Shown: piece after piece, positions 33,447 through 44,575 of the stretch
How the letters are laid out: each line of letters starts with the position of its first letter
Numbering within the stretch: the first letter of the stretch is position 1
Assembly (NCBI GenBank): GCA_016081115.2
Contig: JABTTQ020002616.1
Coordinates: 62,001 to 126,000 of the forward strand
Direction: 5' to 3'
Length of the DNA: 64,000 nt
DNA from: Rehmannia glutinosa
Taxonomy: Eukaryota; Streptophyta; Magnoliopsida; Lamiales; Orobanchaceae
Translations under genes and position numbers: made by a program
Notes under the pieces: generated by a model
The model's database searches: none
Seen by the model: the letters and a program-made list of their open reading frames with translations, nothing else
Told to the model about the DNA's origin: nothing

Positions 33447-33459
33447 CTAGGTGATTACT

Positions 33460-35033
33460 ATAGCATTTTCACACGCGTAACATTTAGGAAAAAAGAATTA
33501 TTCATCAAATTATATCGTCAAAACATTTCAATATATTTGTATTTTGGACATGCTTTTAAGGCAAAGTGTTAGCAAAAACTTCGCTTTTAGAATAAGTGAT
33601 TTAATGTAGCATATGTAAAAGTAGTTGAGAATAAGAAGTTGGTAATGTTTACAAATAGAATCGGGAGTTGAGAACCGAGGAATTTGAGAGTGTTTGGAAA
33701 AAAAAGTTGTAAAAATACTTTTTGCTTGTAAAATTCAATTTGAAAGCATACTCAGAAATATAAAGTAAACATCTCCCGTTATTAGACTACGGTTAAATGA
33801 CGCTGAATCGGAAGTAGAAGTTGACATTTGCAAACACTAAAAAGTGATTTTGTTTTCAAAGCAAAAAACCGAGATATACTTGTTTTTAGTGATTGCAAAT
33901 ACTCCCTAAATCTCGTTACTCGAAATACATACCACAAAATTATGTAATAAACATTGTTGAATTTCTAGCGTCTCATTTTGTTTTTGTTTGAAGATTGAAT
34001 TAGATTAAGTATATTTTAAGTTTATTTTCTGACAATGGATGGATTTATTAGTTATAGACTGTTGAGGGCTTGATGGAGTTTAATATGGAAGTATGATAAG
34101 TAGAATATTTGAGCACGAATTCTCCTTAGATAGATTTCAAGAGCTGTGAACTATTAAGATTGCATTTGGATGGAAATATTTGGATTTGGAGGATAATTTC
34201 TGAAAAGGATTTCAAACAGAGCGGGTTCTAGCTTCTAGGTTTTGAGGGGCCGGAACAAGAAAATAATGCGGGTCTTTGTGTTTACATAAAAAATTAAAAA
34301 TAACAAAAATAATGTTATAAATATAAATTTCTTAGTTTAACATATAAAATAAGATATGTAATAACAAAAATATCATACTCAACTTTAACATTTCAGTCTC
34401 ATTAAAATAAAGTTACAAAAGAGACCGTTCAATATAAATTACTATAGAGAAAAGACCAAAAAAAAAAAAAAAGCTATTAATGAATTCAAGAAAATTGATC
34501 TTCTTGCATTTTTATCGCAAATCAATGAGTCATGAATCAATCTTTCATAATCAATTTTTTTCTCCGTAAATTCACTCAATTGAAATCAAAGACAATGTAA
34601 CGTTAAAGTGATTTTTTAGATTTGCAAAGTTAAATCATACCCTCATTCAAAGACAACAAAAATTAACTTCAACTTTGTTTTTTGTTTGCAGAAAAGAAAA
34701 AGAAAAAAACAAAAGTTAGAGATAAGAAAAGGGGGAAAAATAACATTAACTTTGCATTGTCAAGATCCAAACACAAGACCTCCAAACTGCCTCATCCACT
34801 TATCCATCTTACTTTTATGTTACGTATATCAACCTTTATAAATATATAACCAAGATACACACACACACACAACAATAATTCGGGAGCTGTGTGATGACAC
34901 CACCGCTCCGCCCCAGAGCCACCCCCGATTTTAAATGACTTCATCTTAGGTGGAATTGAAATCGACCACAATGACTCCAATAAAAGCTTAAATTGTGAGT
35001 CTATGGATTTGAAATCTATTCTTTCCAAATTAA
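33460..35033. other. intergenic stretch
   Basis: AT-rich, with no gene recognised. A short segment near 34158-34215 (GCATTTGGATGG) resembles the end of the Tourist-like MITE at 35034. There is a short AC repeat at about 34856-34870. Confidence 0.45.
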
Positions 35034-35768
35034 CTCGGGGTGCATTTGGATGGAGAAATTTCAAATCAAATGTATTTGAAAATGAATGGATTTCAAATAC
35101 CTTGAATTTGAAATCCATCTCTTGTTTGGATGATGTGGATATGTGTAGGAATTTCAAATCCATTGTAAATTTTTGATAAAAAAGTTTAAAAACTCCATTC
35201 ATTTTCTTAATTGACATTTAATAAATAAAAAATATAAATCTTGTTATTTTATAAATAATTATAGGTTTATACACTAATAAAAATATGAAATATATAACTT
35301 TTATTGTGTGAATATGGATATGTGTGAGAGTGTGTGGATATGTGAGAGAGTGTGTGTTGTGTATGTAAATGTGTGCAGTATGTAAGAGTGTAAATGCGTG
35401 TAAGTGCGTGTAAATGTATGTAGTGTGTAAGTGCGTGAAAATATGTGCGTGTGTGTGTGCATATTGTTTATGTAAATGTGTGTAGTGTGTGAATATGCGA
35501 GAGTGCATAAAAAAAAAAATGGATTTCAAATAACTAGATTTTGGGAATGATTTAAAATCCTTTGAAAATGACTAAAACTTTAAGAATGATTTGAAATCCA
35601 TTAATTTGGATTTATAAGCCAAACAATGGCGTAGATTTAACTAAAGATTTCAAAACGCTCATCCCAAATCCCCTTCCAAATTCCCCAATACAAATTCACC
35701 CTCCAGGAATTCGTTATTATGAATTCAAAATCCTTATCTTTAAATTCATCAATCCAACCAAGCCTGAG
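35034..35768. mobile_element. Tourist-like (PIF/Harbinger) MITE
   Basis: This is a 735-bp non-coding element flanked by TAA (35031-35033 and 35769-35771), the Harbinger target. The left end CTCGGGGTGCATTTGGATGG and the right end, inverted, CTCAGGCTTGGTTGGATTG are related. Many TTTGAAAT/ATTTCAAA motifs give internal dyads. It contains a degenerate GT-rich stretch at 35305-35500. Confidence 0.7.
35305..35500 (+). repeat. degenerate TG-rich simple repeat
   Basis: TGTGTG, GTGTGTAAGTG and related variants make up this stretch. The minus-strand open frame over it is only low-complexity and not a gene. Confidence 0.75.
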
Positions 35769-35923
35769 TAAATTTCTGCCTGTAACACAAGAAAATTGAT
35801 AGATATATCGATACAACACAGTATTCAATACACAGGCTATTGAACTTAGAGCATCATTGGTCCATTATTTAAATTTAGATTACTTTTATAAATTCAGGTA
35901 TCAACAACAACACGCACATCCAC

Positions 35924-35930
<7 letters not shown>

Positions 35931-35964
<34 letters not shown>

Positions 35965-35969
35965 AGGAA
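35931..35969 (-). mobile_element. retroposon reduced to its poly(A) tail
   Basis: A run of T (35927-35963) plus GAGGAA is flanked by a perfect 17-bp duplication, GCACATCCACCCCTTTT (35914-35930 and 35970-35986). This is the signature of LINE-type target-primed insertion, with only the A-tail and six bases copied on the minus strand. Confidence 0.75.
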
Positions 35970-36674
35970 GCACATCCACCCCTTTTAAGTTGGGCCTTTG
36001 TTGTCTTTCCACGACCCAATTTAAGATATATGGACGATGGACCAGCTCATGGCTGGTGCCAGGAAAGTTGGATCCATCCTTGACCCATTTATACAGCACA
36101 CATTAAAAAAAAAACAGGAAAAATATAATACTCCTTTTTTAGCCAAGAAAATCTAGTACATAGTACACCAAATTATACCTTGTTAAATATAAACCTTTTT
36201 TTTTTTTTGTTAACTTAGCTTCCAAGCCTGACTATGACTAAGGACAATAACTCCTGGTCCCTCATTTCTTTGCCGTCAAAATAAACCGCAAGATGCGCAC
36301 TCATTTGGCGTGTGTTTGTGATCATTGCAAGTTTATAAAAATCCTTTTTGCTATGCGGACATTAACATAATCATTGGGCAACAGAATTTTACGTCTTATC
36401 TGAATAACACTTGAGAAAAATAATTTATTGGTTTTAAATCACGCATATTATGCTTTAAATATTTTGACCCACTAAAATGGAATGTGTAACATAAGCCTTA
36501 ATAGTACAAGCCAGTTAACCAAAGTGGATTTTTCCATGGTCAGAACAAGAATCACTTGTGATAAAAATCCAAACAAGTGCAACCTCAAAAATATTGCACA
36601 ACCTGAAGCTTAGCAAAGTGATATACCACAAAAAAGCCAACATAAGTTAACACAACTTTATTGCAATTGCTTCA

Positions 36675-38868
36675 TCAGAAATCATTCAACATGGGAATTG
36701 CTCCACCAGCTGCCACAATCTGTTGCTCCAACTGAAATTAAAACACAAAAATCTCAAGTTACAATCACGCATTTTCTTGTTGTTTCTATGTGTAAATGTC
36801 ATATACGTTTTCCTTAACATTAAACAAAAAACTATGAGATTTCAAAACCGGACGACTTTGTCAAATGTTTTGGGAAACGACTTCAGCAAGAATTGATGTT
36901 GTTGTTTGAATAAAATTTCGGTTTATTTCAAAAAATCCATGAGCCTCAATCTAATTATATAAAAGAAAAAACCAACTATTTTTCAAATTTACAAAGTCCC
37001 CTCCATATATGTTCCTAGTTTACAAAATACATCCTGAAGAATGGGGTATTTGTTGAGTAAATACAAACCTCAAGAGTGTAAGTAATATATTAAGGGGTTA
37101 TTTGTAATTTTGAAAGATAATTAGACTAGTTTATGTAATTTTTCTCAATTTTCCAGATAGTTTCACCGAGGAAAGATGTGGAATACGGACCCGTAGTAAT
37201 GCCTCGAGCTTGGTCTTGACAAGCAAATATTCTTGCTTCACCTGTTGCAAGCATATCAGGCACCTGAAAAACTCGAAAAATTTGCAGAATTCAATGGTTT
37301 ATCTATACATTCGATTGTTAATTGATCTGATTTTTTTTTTTGGTGAATACTAAGAAAAGAGAAGAGATCATACAAAATTTCTTACCCTTCAGCATTTTGC
37401 TCTACACAGACGTTGCGAAAAGCAATACAGGTGTTCTTCACTCTCTGAGCACCAATGCTGTTATACAAAAAAACCACCAAATTTTTATGGCAAGAAACGC
37501 GATAAGATTCGATATTTAGTAATAAACTCTGTTCAGCATCTCTGCTAGTAACTCTCTTTGTCTTATTGTGCCTTAATATGGTTCCAATTACTTCCAGATA
37601 GAATAATAAGGATTTTACTTAAAGAGTGACCAAATCAAGAAATTCCAATTAGTACTGCAATTTCACATAAGGCTTAATTACAAAGAATAACAATAGGTTC
37701 AATCTAATCACAAAAAAAATGCCCAACAACCTTTCAAAATTACAAATAACTCCTTGATATGTCTCTGTTTTATAAATTGCAACCCTGTTGAAGGTATTTG
37801 TAATTTTGAAACAACTGAGTTCTCTTTTTTTTTTTTTTGGGTGTAATTTGGCTAAATCTCTAGTATACTTTTTTTAATTTACCATTCACATAATTACCCT
37901 TGTGGTTAAACTTCAAACTCCCATTAGGCTTGGCACTGAGGTACTGTGAAGTTTTATTTGTCTGCTATTGCAACTATAAAAATCCAAAAAAGGGAAAAAA
38001 ATAAAAAAGAAAAAGAAAAACCCTGATGACCATACCTGGAGCTGCTACCTTTGAGCTGGTGAACATGAGCATCAATCTTTTGAAGTCCACATTTTGCTGA
38101 TCTCTGCATCAACACATTCAATATAAACCCTAACTAGGATAAATTAATCACTTTTTAACATATTTTTACACACAACATAGAAAAGTTCTCACAAAGCTAT
38201 GGTGAGATCATTGAGAAGCCTTTCAGAATCCTCAAAGAAAAGGGACACAACTTCAAACACAAAATCAGGGTTACTCTCATCTTGAAGTAACTGCAGTTGA
38301 CTAAACTGACCATCCAAGAAACCCTTCAACCCAACAATCAAATAATAAGAAAATAAAAATATCAAAATTAACATCAAAATTACCCAAGAAAAAAAAGCAA
38401 TTCTTTTATATTTTTACCTCACGAAACAAAAGATTAGTGTATTCAAGAAAACTCCTCTGCAAACCAGGTGGCTTAAGCGCGCCTGGGCCACCACAAGATT
38501 GTGGGATGGAGGTCGTCGGGGGTTCAAATCCCGCTCCATCAAATTGTTTGTGGGGTGGAGGTCGGGGTTCATATCCTCGCTTCTATCAAATTGCTCCCAG
38601 GCATATACGGTAGTGAAGATTTGGTGGGAACTCATCTTGAAAAGATCCGTGTGGGTTCGATTCGGGAGAGATCGTTATTAGTAGATTGGGGAACATAATT
38701 GTTTTTTACCGCGCAGGAGGATGGTTGTCACGACGCCGCCAGACCTGTCCGTAACACTGGCCAAATCTTGCGTCACATCCCATGATTTACCTTTGGCGCA
38801 AGAAGAATGAGGAAATGGGTTTGTTGTCTCAAAAAGGCGTAGTCGCGTAAGCGCAGAAAAAAGTTTCG

Positions 38869-38904
<36 letters not shown>

Positions 38905-38927
38905 CTCTGCAGCTGATCCACCTCCAT
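36675..38927 (-). pseudogene. AHP: AHP histidine-containing phosphotransfer protein, exon 1 split by a SINE
   Basis: Six exons on the minus strand, from 5' to 3': 38927-38418 (interrupted by the SINE), 38323-38193, 38103-38036, 37457-37386, 37263-37191, 36731-36675. The protein is close to Arabidopsis AHP1 and its length would be about 153 residues. It carries a phosphoryl group from cytokinin receptor kinases to nuclear response regulators. The phosphorylated histidine lies in HVHQLKGSSSSIG in exons 3-4. Other matches are QLQDESNPDF-like (LLQDESNPDFVFE), CLQQVKQEY and the end EQQIVAAGGAIPMLNDF. Exon 1 starts MEVDQLQRS and then runs into the SINE A-tail. FLEYTNLLFRE follows on the other side. 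In exon 3 a run of four A's replaces the five needed for FKKID, a second frame break. Introns are GT-AG. As written it is a pseudogene or a broken allele. Confidence 0.9.
38462..38900 (+). mobile_element. SINE inserted in AHP exon 1
   Basis: About 440 bp ending in a long A-tract (38872-38900). It is flanked by a duplication of at least 11 bp, ACTCCTCTGCA (38451-38461 and 38901-38911), which may extend into adjoining A's. The head has a box A-like TGGCTTAAGCGCGCCTGGG and a box B-like GGGTTCAAATCCC (38518-38530). A second similar block GGGGTTCATATCC follows near 38563, and GGGTTCGATTCGGG lies near 38653, suggesting a composite of tRNA-like units. It is antisense to AHP. Confidence 0.88.
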
Positions 38928-39039
38928 GGCTTTGCTTCTCAAAAAGGGCACTTTTTGTTTTTGGTTTTTGGAAAAGAAATGAAAAGCTTGTCTTTTAGTT
39001 GGTACAGGCAGATCTTGAGGATTAAATAAATGGTACAAT

Positions 39040-41117
39040 CAAGGCATATATATAAATGCTTGAAAAGGGCATTTTTGTGGATTTAATGTGGCGCAGCAGA
39101 GTGCAACAGAGAGAGAAATCCAAAATATTATCCTGTTTTTGGGTGATCAGTCTACTCTTTCTCTTTTTCTTTATTTGATTGTGTCACCACATTCTGAATT
39201 TAAAGTCACTAACCGTATGTTGCTAATTATGTTAACCATTTTTTAGCCTTTTCAAATGTGTACGTGTTTTCTCCGATGTTTCTTTGTGATTTTATAATTC
39301 TACTATTAATTATGTTGACGTGCGTCTTGGATCAACAAACAAACTAAGTAATATGATGTGGAAATGAAACGACACTCAAAAGATTTTGTAAACAGGACTA
39401 AGTGTGTTTTCATATATAAAAGCCGAGCATGATTTGTCCGGTCGGTATTCGTTTTGAGATAGGACTTTTACAAGTGCTTTTTTTTCCTCGCTAATTTTCC
39501 TCTTCCTTCTCTCTAACAAGTGAAGCCTATTTATACTTCATACAATTAGTGTGCTTTAATCATCATTACACCTAGTTATAGAGTGGTTACAAGGGGCACA
39601 TGTCCTCTTCCGGAAAGGTCTGTTGGCTGCGATTTGACATCTTACCGACTTATCTTTATCTTGTTGTTGATAGTCGACATTGACTTACTAAGCAAGGTAT
39701 TGACTCGCTGCTTAGAGAAATGGTTATCTTCGGGTTGTCCACCATTTGGGACCTTAGGGCGGCATCCGAGCTCGCCTCGCGCCACGTCACGATTCGGTCT
39801 CACGTCATCTTGGTGGCCTCCACGCCATTGCCACCGGTGAAGGGTCACGTGGATCGATTTTTTGCCAAATTTCGGCTCGGATATCATCAAATTAGATTTG
39901 TCTTTGTATAAAATTTTTGTTTTATATATATATAAGTTTAAAATTCTTTAGGCGTTGTAGCTGTTTCTTACTCATATTATTATTAGTTGTAAGATCTTTA
40001 TGATAAATGAAATCCATTTGATACTAGAAAACAAGAGAAAGAATCCCCATATTGCAATATTGTGAGCCTCGTCATCCTGACATCTTTCCAAAAAGCCCCT
40101 ACCCTTTTTTTTTTTTCTCTTAAATCTCCCACAACCCAAGCCCCCTTTAAGAAGTAATCAAAAAATTGCATATGTTACTTATGCTTTATAACTAGGCGAT
40201 ATTATTAAATTGCAAAATGCATGAAATTGATATAGGAATATATAGTGGATCAAATCTTGACCCTATCGTAATGAAAAGCATGCATTTCTTCCATGAATTA
40301 GATTAATTTACATTTTTCTTCAAAGGGATTAAACTATAATTCTTCTTGCTGCTAAACCTACAATACTTACAGTTTACAGAGGTACAATTCTTGATCACAT
40401 TACTACATTAGTGTCATCAGTACTGAATAAGTACACGACAATTAATTCTTCATAAATGCCCTGTGATTTTGTCCAAATTGGTCTCCAGTTATTCTATGTT
40501 TTCAATATGCACAAAATTATTATATAATATTATTTAAATAAATTACTTTCGGTGCCCTCACTTTCATTCTTTCTTTTACTTTCCACCACTTGTATACAAT
40601 AAACAAAATAGAACAATTCTTGAAATTTATCAACAAAGAGGAGGATAAAAAGCAAATTCCAGATGCCCACTCTTGTGTTGCAGCATCTCATTGTCACCTT
40701 TTCGTTAATGCCTTATCTTAATTACTATTGTAAACTATCTTTACTTTGACAAAATTTCTAGAATATTAAATAAAAAAGATAGACCCTTTGATTTAATTTT
40801 ATTTGTTTTATGGTTATCAATTGACTTGTGAGGTGTTTAATTTGTTTACTATTTTATATAAATGTAGGTTAGTGTAATATGCTTGAATAATGAATACAAA
40901 CTCTTAAGGCATTATTTATTGTCGATTTATAAAAATGGATATATTTTTAATCCCTCACCTTCAAGAAATCGGAGATTTCTGTTTTTATCGCGGTGTCCCT
41001 AATTTAATTGGGTTGCAAGTAGAAAACATGAATTTTTATCCCATGAGACCATAGCAATAGATAAGAACATAAGACTACATTCACATCATCCAACAAAACA
41101 AATGGAAGATTAAGATT
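39040..41117. other. intergenic region upstream of AHP
   Basis: AT-rich, with no gene recognised. The proximal part should hold the AHP promoter. The part 39330-39900 differs in composition (GC-richer near 39740-39860) and looks like an old LTR-derived repeat with a TATTTATACTTC core, but no borders were found. Confidence 0.4.
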
Positions 41118-41640
41118 TAATAAGAATTTTGATTCAAATATTGCAAGGATTCGTTTCCGATCATGGGAAAGAATTTGAAAACAGTTCATTTACAAATTTT
41201 TGTGAAAATAAAGGAATTTTCCACGAGTTTTTGGCTCCCATAACACCCCAACAAAATGGGGTGGCCGAAAGAAAGAACATAATTGCAAAGAGATGGCCCG
41301 AGTGATGTTATGCTCAAAAATATTTCAAAAAGGTTTTGAGTTGAAGCCTTGAATACAACATGTCACATTTCTAATCGTGTATACTTGAGACCGAGTTCTA
41401 CAATGACTTCTTATGAAATTCTAAATGGAAAGAAGCCTAATCTCAAGTATTTCCATGTGTTTGGTTGTGTCTGTTATATCTTGAATGACAGGGAGAATTT
41501 GGGAAAGTTTGATCCTAAAAGTGACAAAGACACGTTTCTTGATTATTCTAAAAATAGCCATGCTTATCGGATTTACAATCTTGAACTAGAACAATTCAAA
41601 AACTGTTAATGCCGTTTTTGATGATTTGTCAATTTTAGGA
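41118..41640 (+). pseudogene. integrase fragment of element B
   Basis: RSDHGKEFEN with the catalytic Asp, PQQNGVAERKN with the catalytic Glu region, then TSYEILNGKKPNLKYFHVFG and the GKFDPKSDK block. It lacks the N-terminal half, and a frame break lies near 41290-41350. Confidence 0.88.
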
Positions 41641-42059
41641 AATAAGTCGAGAGGATGAGAATATTGCGGATGTGATTGACTCTATTATTCTCGCAAAACC
41701 CGTGTATGCTGTTGTTAGTGATTCTCGGGTGTTACCGGAGGTGAGACCACACCCTGAAACCCAACACCCATGCTAGATACAATGTTGACAACAAGATAGC
41801 TCCGAAAGTGAAGTGAACTCGATCGTAACTTTCTTCCCGTGCACTGAGAGATCCTCCAAGGAAGATCCAGAAAGATCATCCAACCACTCAAGTCATTGGA
41901 GAAGTGTCCGATACCATCGAACAAGGAGAAAAGAGAGACCAAACTATAGGGATAGGGTGAGGCCTTCTTATTTCTCTATATGCTTGATGGTAAGTGCTAC
42001 ATGCTTGATGGTAAGTGCTACATGCTTTGTGTCAAATATTGAGCCCAAAAATATTAATG

Positions 42060-42770
42060 AAACACTTAAGGATGAATTCTAGATTAATGCCATGCATGAG
42101 GAGTTAAACCAATTTGTTCGAAATGATGTTTGGGACTTGGTTCCACGTCCGGACAATGTTAATGTCATAGACACTAAGTGGATTTTCAAAAATAAAAGTG
42201 ATGAACATGACAACATTGTAAGGAACAAAGCTAGACTAGTTGCACAAGGTTACACACAAGTAGAAGGTATTGACTACGATGAGACTTTCGCAGACTTTGT
42301 TGCACGACTTGAGTCTATTCGATTGCTATTGTGTGTTGCTTGCTCTCTTGCTCTTAAGTTGTACCAAATAGATGTCAAAAGTGCTTTTCTTAATGGTTTT
42401 TGAATGAGGAAGTGTACGTAAAACAACCAAAAGGATTTCAAGATCCACACAAATCTAATTTTGTTTTTAAACTTAAAAAGCGTTGTATAGATTGAAACAA
42501 GCCCCAAGGGCTTGGTATGAAAGATTGGTAGACTTCTTAGTACAATTTGGTTTTAAAAGAGGCGGGGTTGATAAAACCTTGTTCATTAAGAAAGATAAGA
42601 ACCATATGACTATAGCTCAAGTGTATGTGGATGATATAGTGTTTGGTTCTACTTGTGATTCATTGCGTGATGATTTTGTGAACTCTATGTCTTCTACTTT
42701 TGAAATGAGCTTGGTTGGTGAACTTCATTTTTTCGGGTTTATAAACTAGACAACTACATGATGGTATTTT
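42060..42770 (+). pseudogene. reverse transcriptase of element B
   Basis: The open stretch 42092-42400 holds DTKWIFKNKSDEHDNIVRNK, ARLVAQGYTQVEGIDYDETF and YQIDVKSAFLNG. After one frame break, 42483-42749 holds LKQAPRAWYERLVDFLVQFG and the catalytic VYVDDIVFGST. This is better preserved than the RT of element A. A tandem duplication of CTACATGCTTGATGGTAAGTG occurs just upstream (about 41980-42020). Confidence 0.9.
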
Positions 42771-43029
42771 TGTCTCACAATGTAAATATGCCCAAAACCT
42801 GGTAAACAAATTTGGTCTTGATAATGCAAAGCACATGAAAACACCCATGAACACTAGTCAAAAGTCATGCGGGGACGGTGTGTCGAAAGTGTTGACAACA
42901 CCTTATACGGGGAGCATGATAGGGAGTTTACTTTACCTCACCGCTAGTCACCAGATCTTATGTTCGGTGTTTGTGTTTGTACCCGGTACCAATCGACCCT
43001 AAAATCACTCACTTGAATGTTGTTAAATG

Positions 43030-43590
43030 AATTATAAAATATGTGAGTGGTTCGGGTGATTTAGGGCTATGGTACACAAAGGAAACTAACACAAATATGG
43101 TGGGGTTTAGTGATTCGGATCATTTGGGTGACTTAGAGCATAGGAAGAGTACCTATGGTGGATGTTTTTATATGAGAAATAATCTTGTATCGTGGTATAA
43201 TAGGAAACAAAATTGTGTTTCTCTTTCTACCGCAAAATCCGAGTATGTGTGGCGGTGGTTCATGTTGTGCCCAACTTATTTGGATGAAGCAAATGCTTGA
43301 TGATTATGGTATTTCTAGTGACATTCGACCATTTATTGTGACAACTTAAGTGCTATAGATATCTCTAGAAATCCGGTGCAACATTCCCAAACTAAACATA
43401 TTGACATAAGGCACCATTTTATTCGGGATTTGGTGGAGAAAGGGTTGATTCACATTGATCATGTTTCCACCGAAAATCGATAGCCGACATTCTCACTAAA
43501 TCGTTGGATTTTGAGAGATTTTCGATCTTCGGATATCTCTTGGGCTTTGTGTCTTTGAAACAACGAAGTGTTTGTCCGAGGTGTGACGAC
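43030..43590 (+). pseudogene. RNase H of element B
   Basis: GDLGLWYTKETNTNMVGFSD with DSDHLGD, RKSTYGGCFY, LSTAKSEYV (active-site Glu), then DNLSAIDISRNP and KHIDIRHHFIRDLVEKG in other frames, ending near a CCEVCLR-type tail. Frame breaks near 43255 and 43340. Confidence 0.87.
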
Positions 43591-44488
43591 ACTTGTTGCA
43601 ACACCTATTTCTTTTGTTTGTTTTTTTCTTTCTATTTTTAGGTTTTAGGCATATTGCATAATATCTGCGGGGTTTTCAAATTGGGTGTGCCATCCGTGAA
43701 ACCTTTTCGATTGGATTCGAGTTATTTTTGTGGCAAAAATCGGATTGAATATACTACAAGTGCTTGCACATTTTCTTCTTTATATTTGTACATACTTTAG
43801 CTCCTCTGTTTTGAAGTTTGTTTCAAAGTAGTTGAGGAGTCTTTCATCTCTTGTATGATCATGCCCCATGCGAAAATTGTAACTTTTATTAAACATGAGC
43901 TTGGCTCCACTGATTATAGTCATTAAAGTAGTTGAGGAATCTTTCACAATTTTGTGATCATGTTCCATGTGAAACAATGACTTGTTAATTAAGAGCTCTT
44001 ATGTACTTGTTAAAAAAAAAAGCGAAAAATACACAAAAATGTGTATATTAAAAAAAAAAGGAAGAGAAAATACACAAAAAAATTGTGTATATATGGCTCA
44101 GATTGGTTGAATTTGTGCAAGGAAAAATCTTAAAAAGATCCCAAGTATGACCATGAAAATTGTTTTTGATGAAAATTGAGAAGTGTTTAGCCGGATGTGG
44201 CCAACACTTTCTGTGAACACCTTGTGGTATTTTTTCAGCTTTTGTGTGCGTGTTCCGCATTTTTTTCTATTTTGATTTTTTTCTTTTTATTCTTTTTAGG
44301 CATAATCGGGATGTGATTCGGTGGATTTGTCCCTATAAGCGATTTTCACTGGTTATTCCTTTTCTCTCCATTATCCTAAATTTTAGGGGCTTAATGTTAG
44401 TGGGTTGAATCGAGGGGAGTTTAATATCCGGAACTTGAGATAAAATATCCGCACTTAGTGGGTAGCTATTTCTGGTCTTTATATTGCT

Positions 44489-44496
44489 TATAAATA
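44489..44496 (+). promoter_or_regulatory. TATA box before the post-pol ORF of element B
   Basis: TATAAATA lies 87 bp before the ATG at 44576. A pyrimidine-rich leader ends in a splice-acceptor-like CTCTCCAG at about 44565-44572, so either an internal promoter or a spliced subgenomic RNA is possible. Confidence 0.45.
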
Positions 44497-44575
44497 CTGT
44501 GATTTATCTCAAGTGTTTGTAACATCATTTCTTTTGATTTTCGATTCTCTGTTTCTCTCCAGGTTTAAATTCATT

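Noticed and set aside
35218..35529. Minus-strand His/Thr-rich open frame of 103 codons
   Set aside because: It is the translation of a TG-rich simple repeat inside a Tourist-like MITE, with no coding signature.
38518..38530. tRNA gene
   Set aside because: Box B-like motif only. No cloverleaf could be drawn, and the unit has an A-tail and target duplication, so it is a SINE.
39583..39890. Overlapping 60-85 codon frames on both strands
   Set aside because: GC-richer repeat-like stretch with frames open on both strands. No recognisable protein motif.
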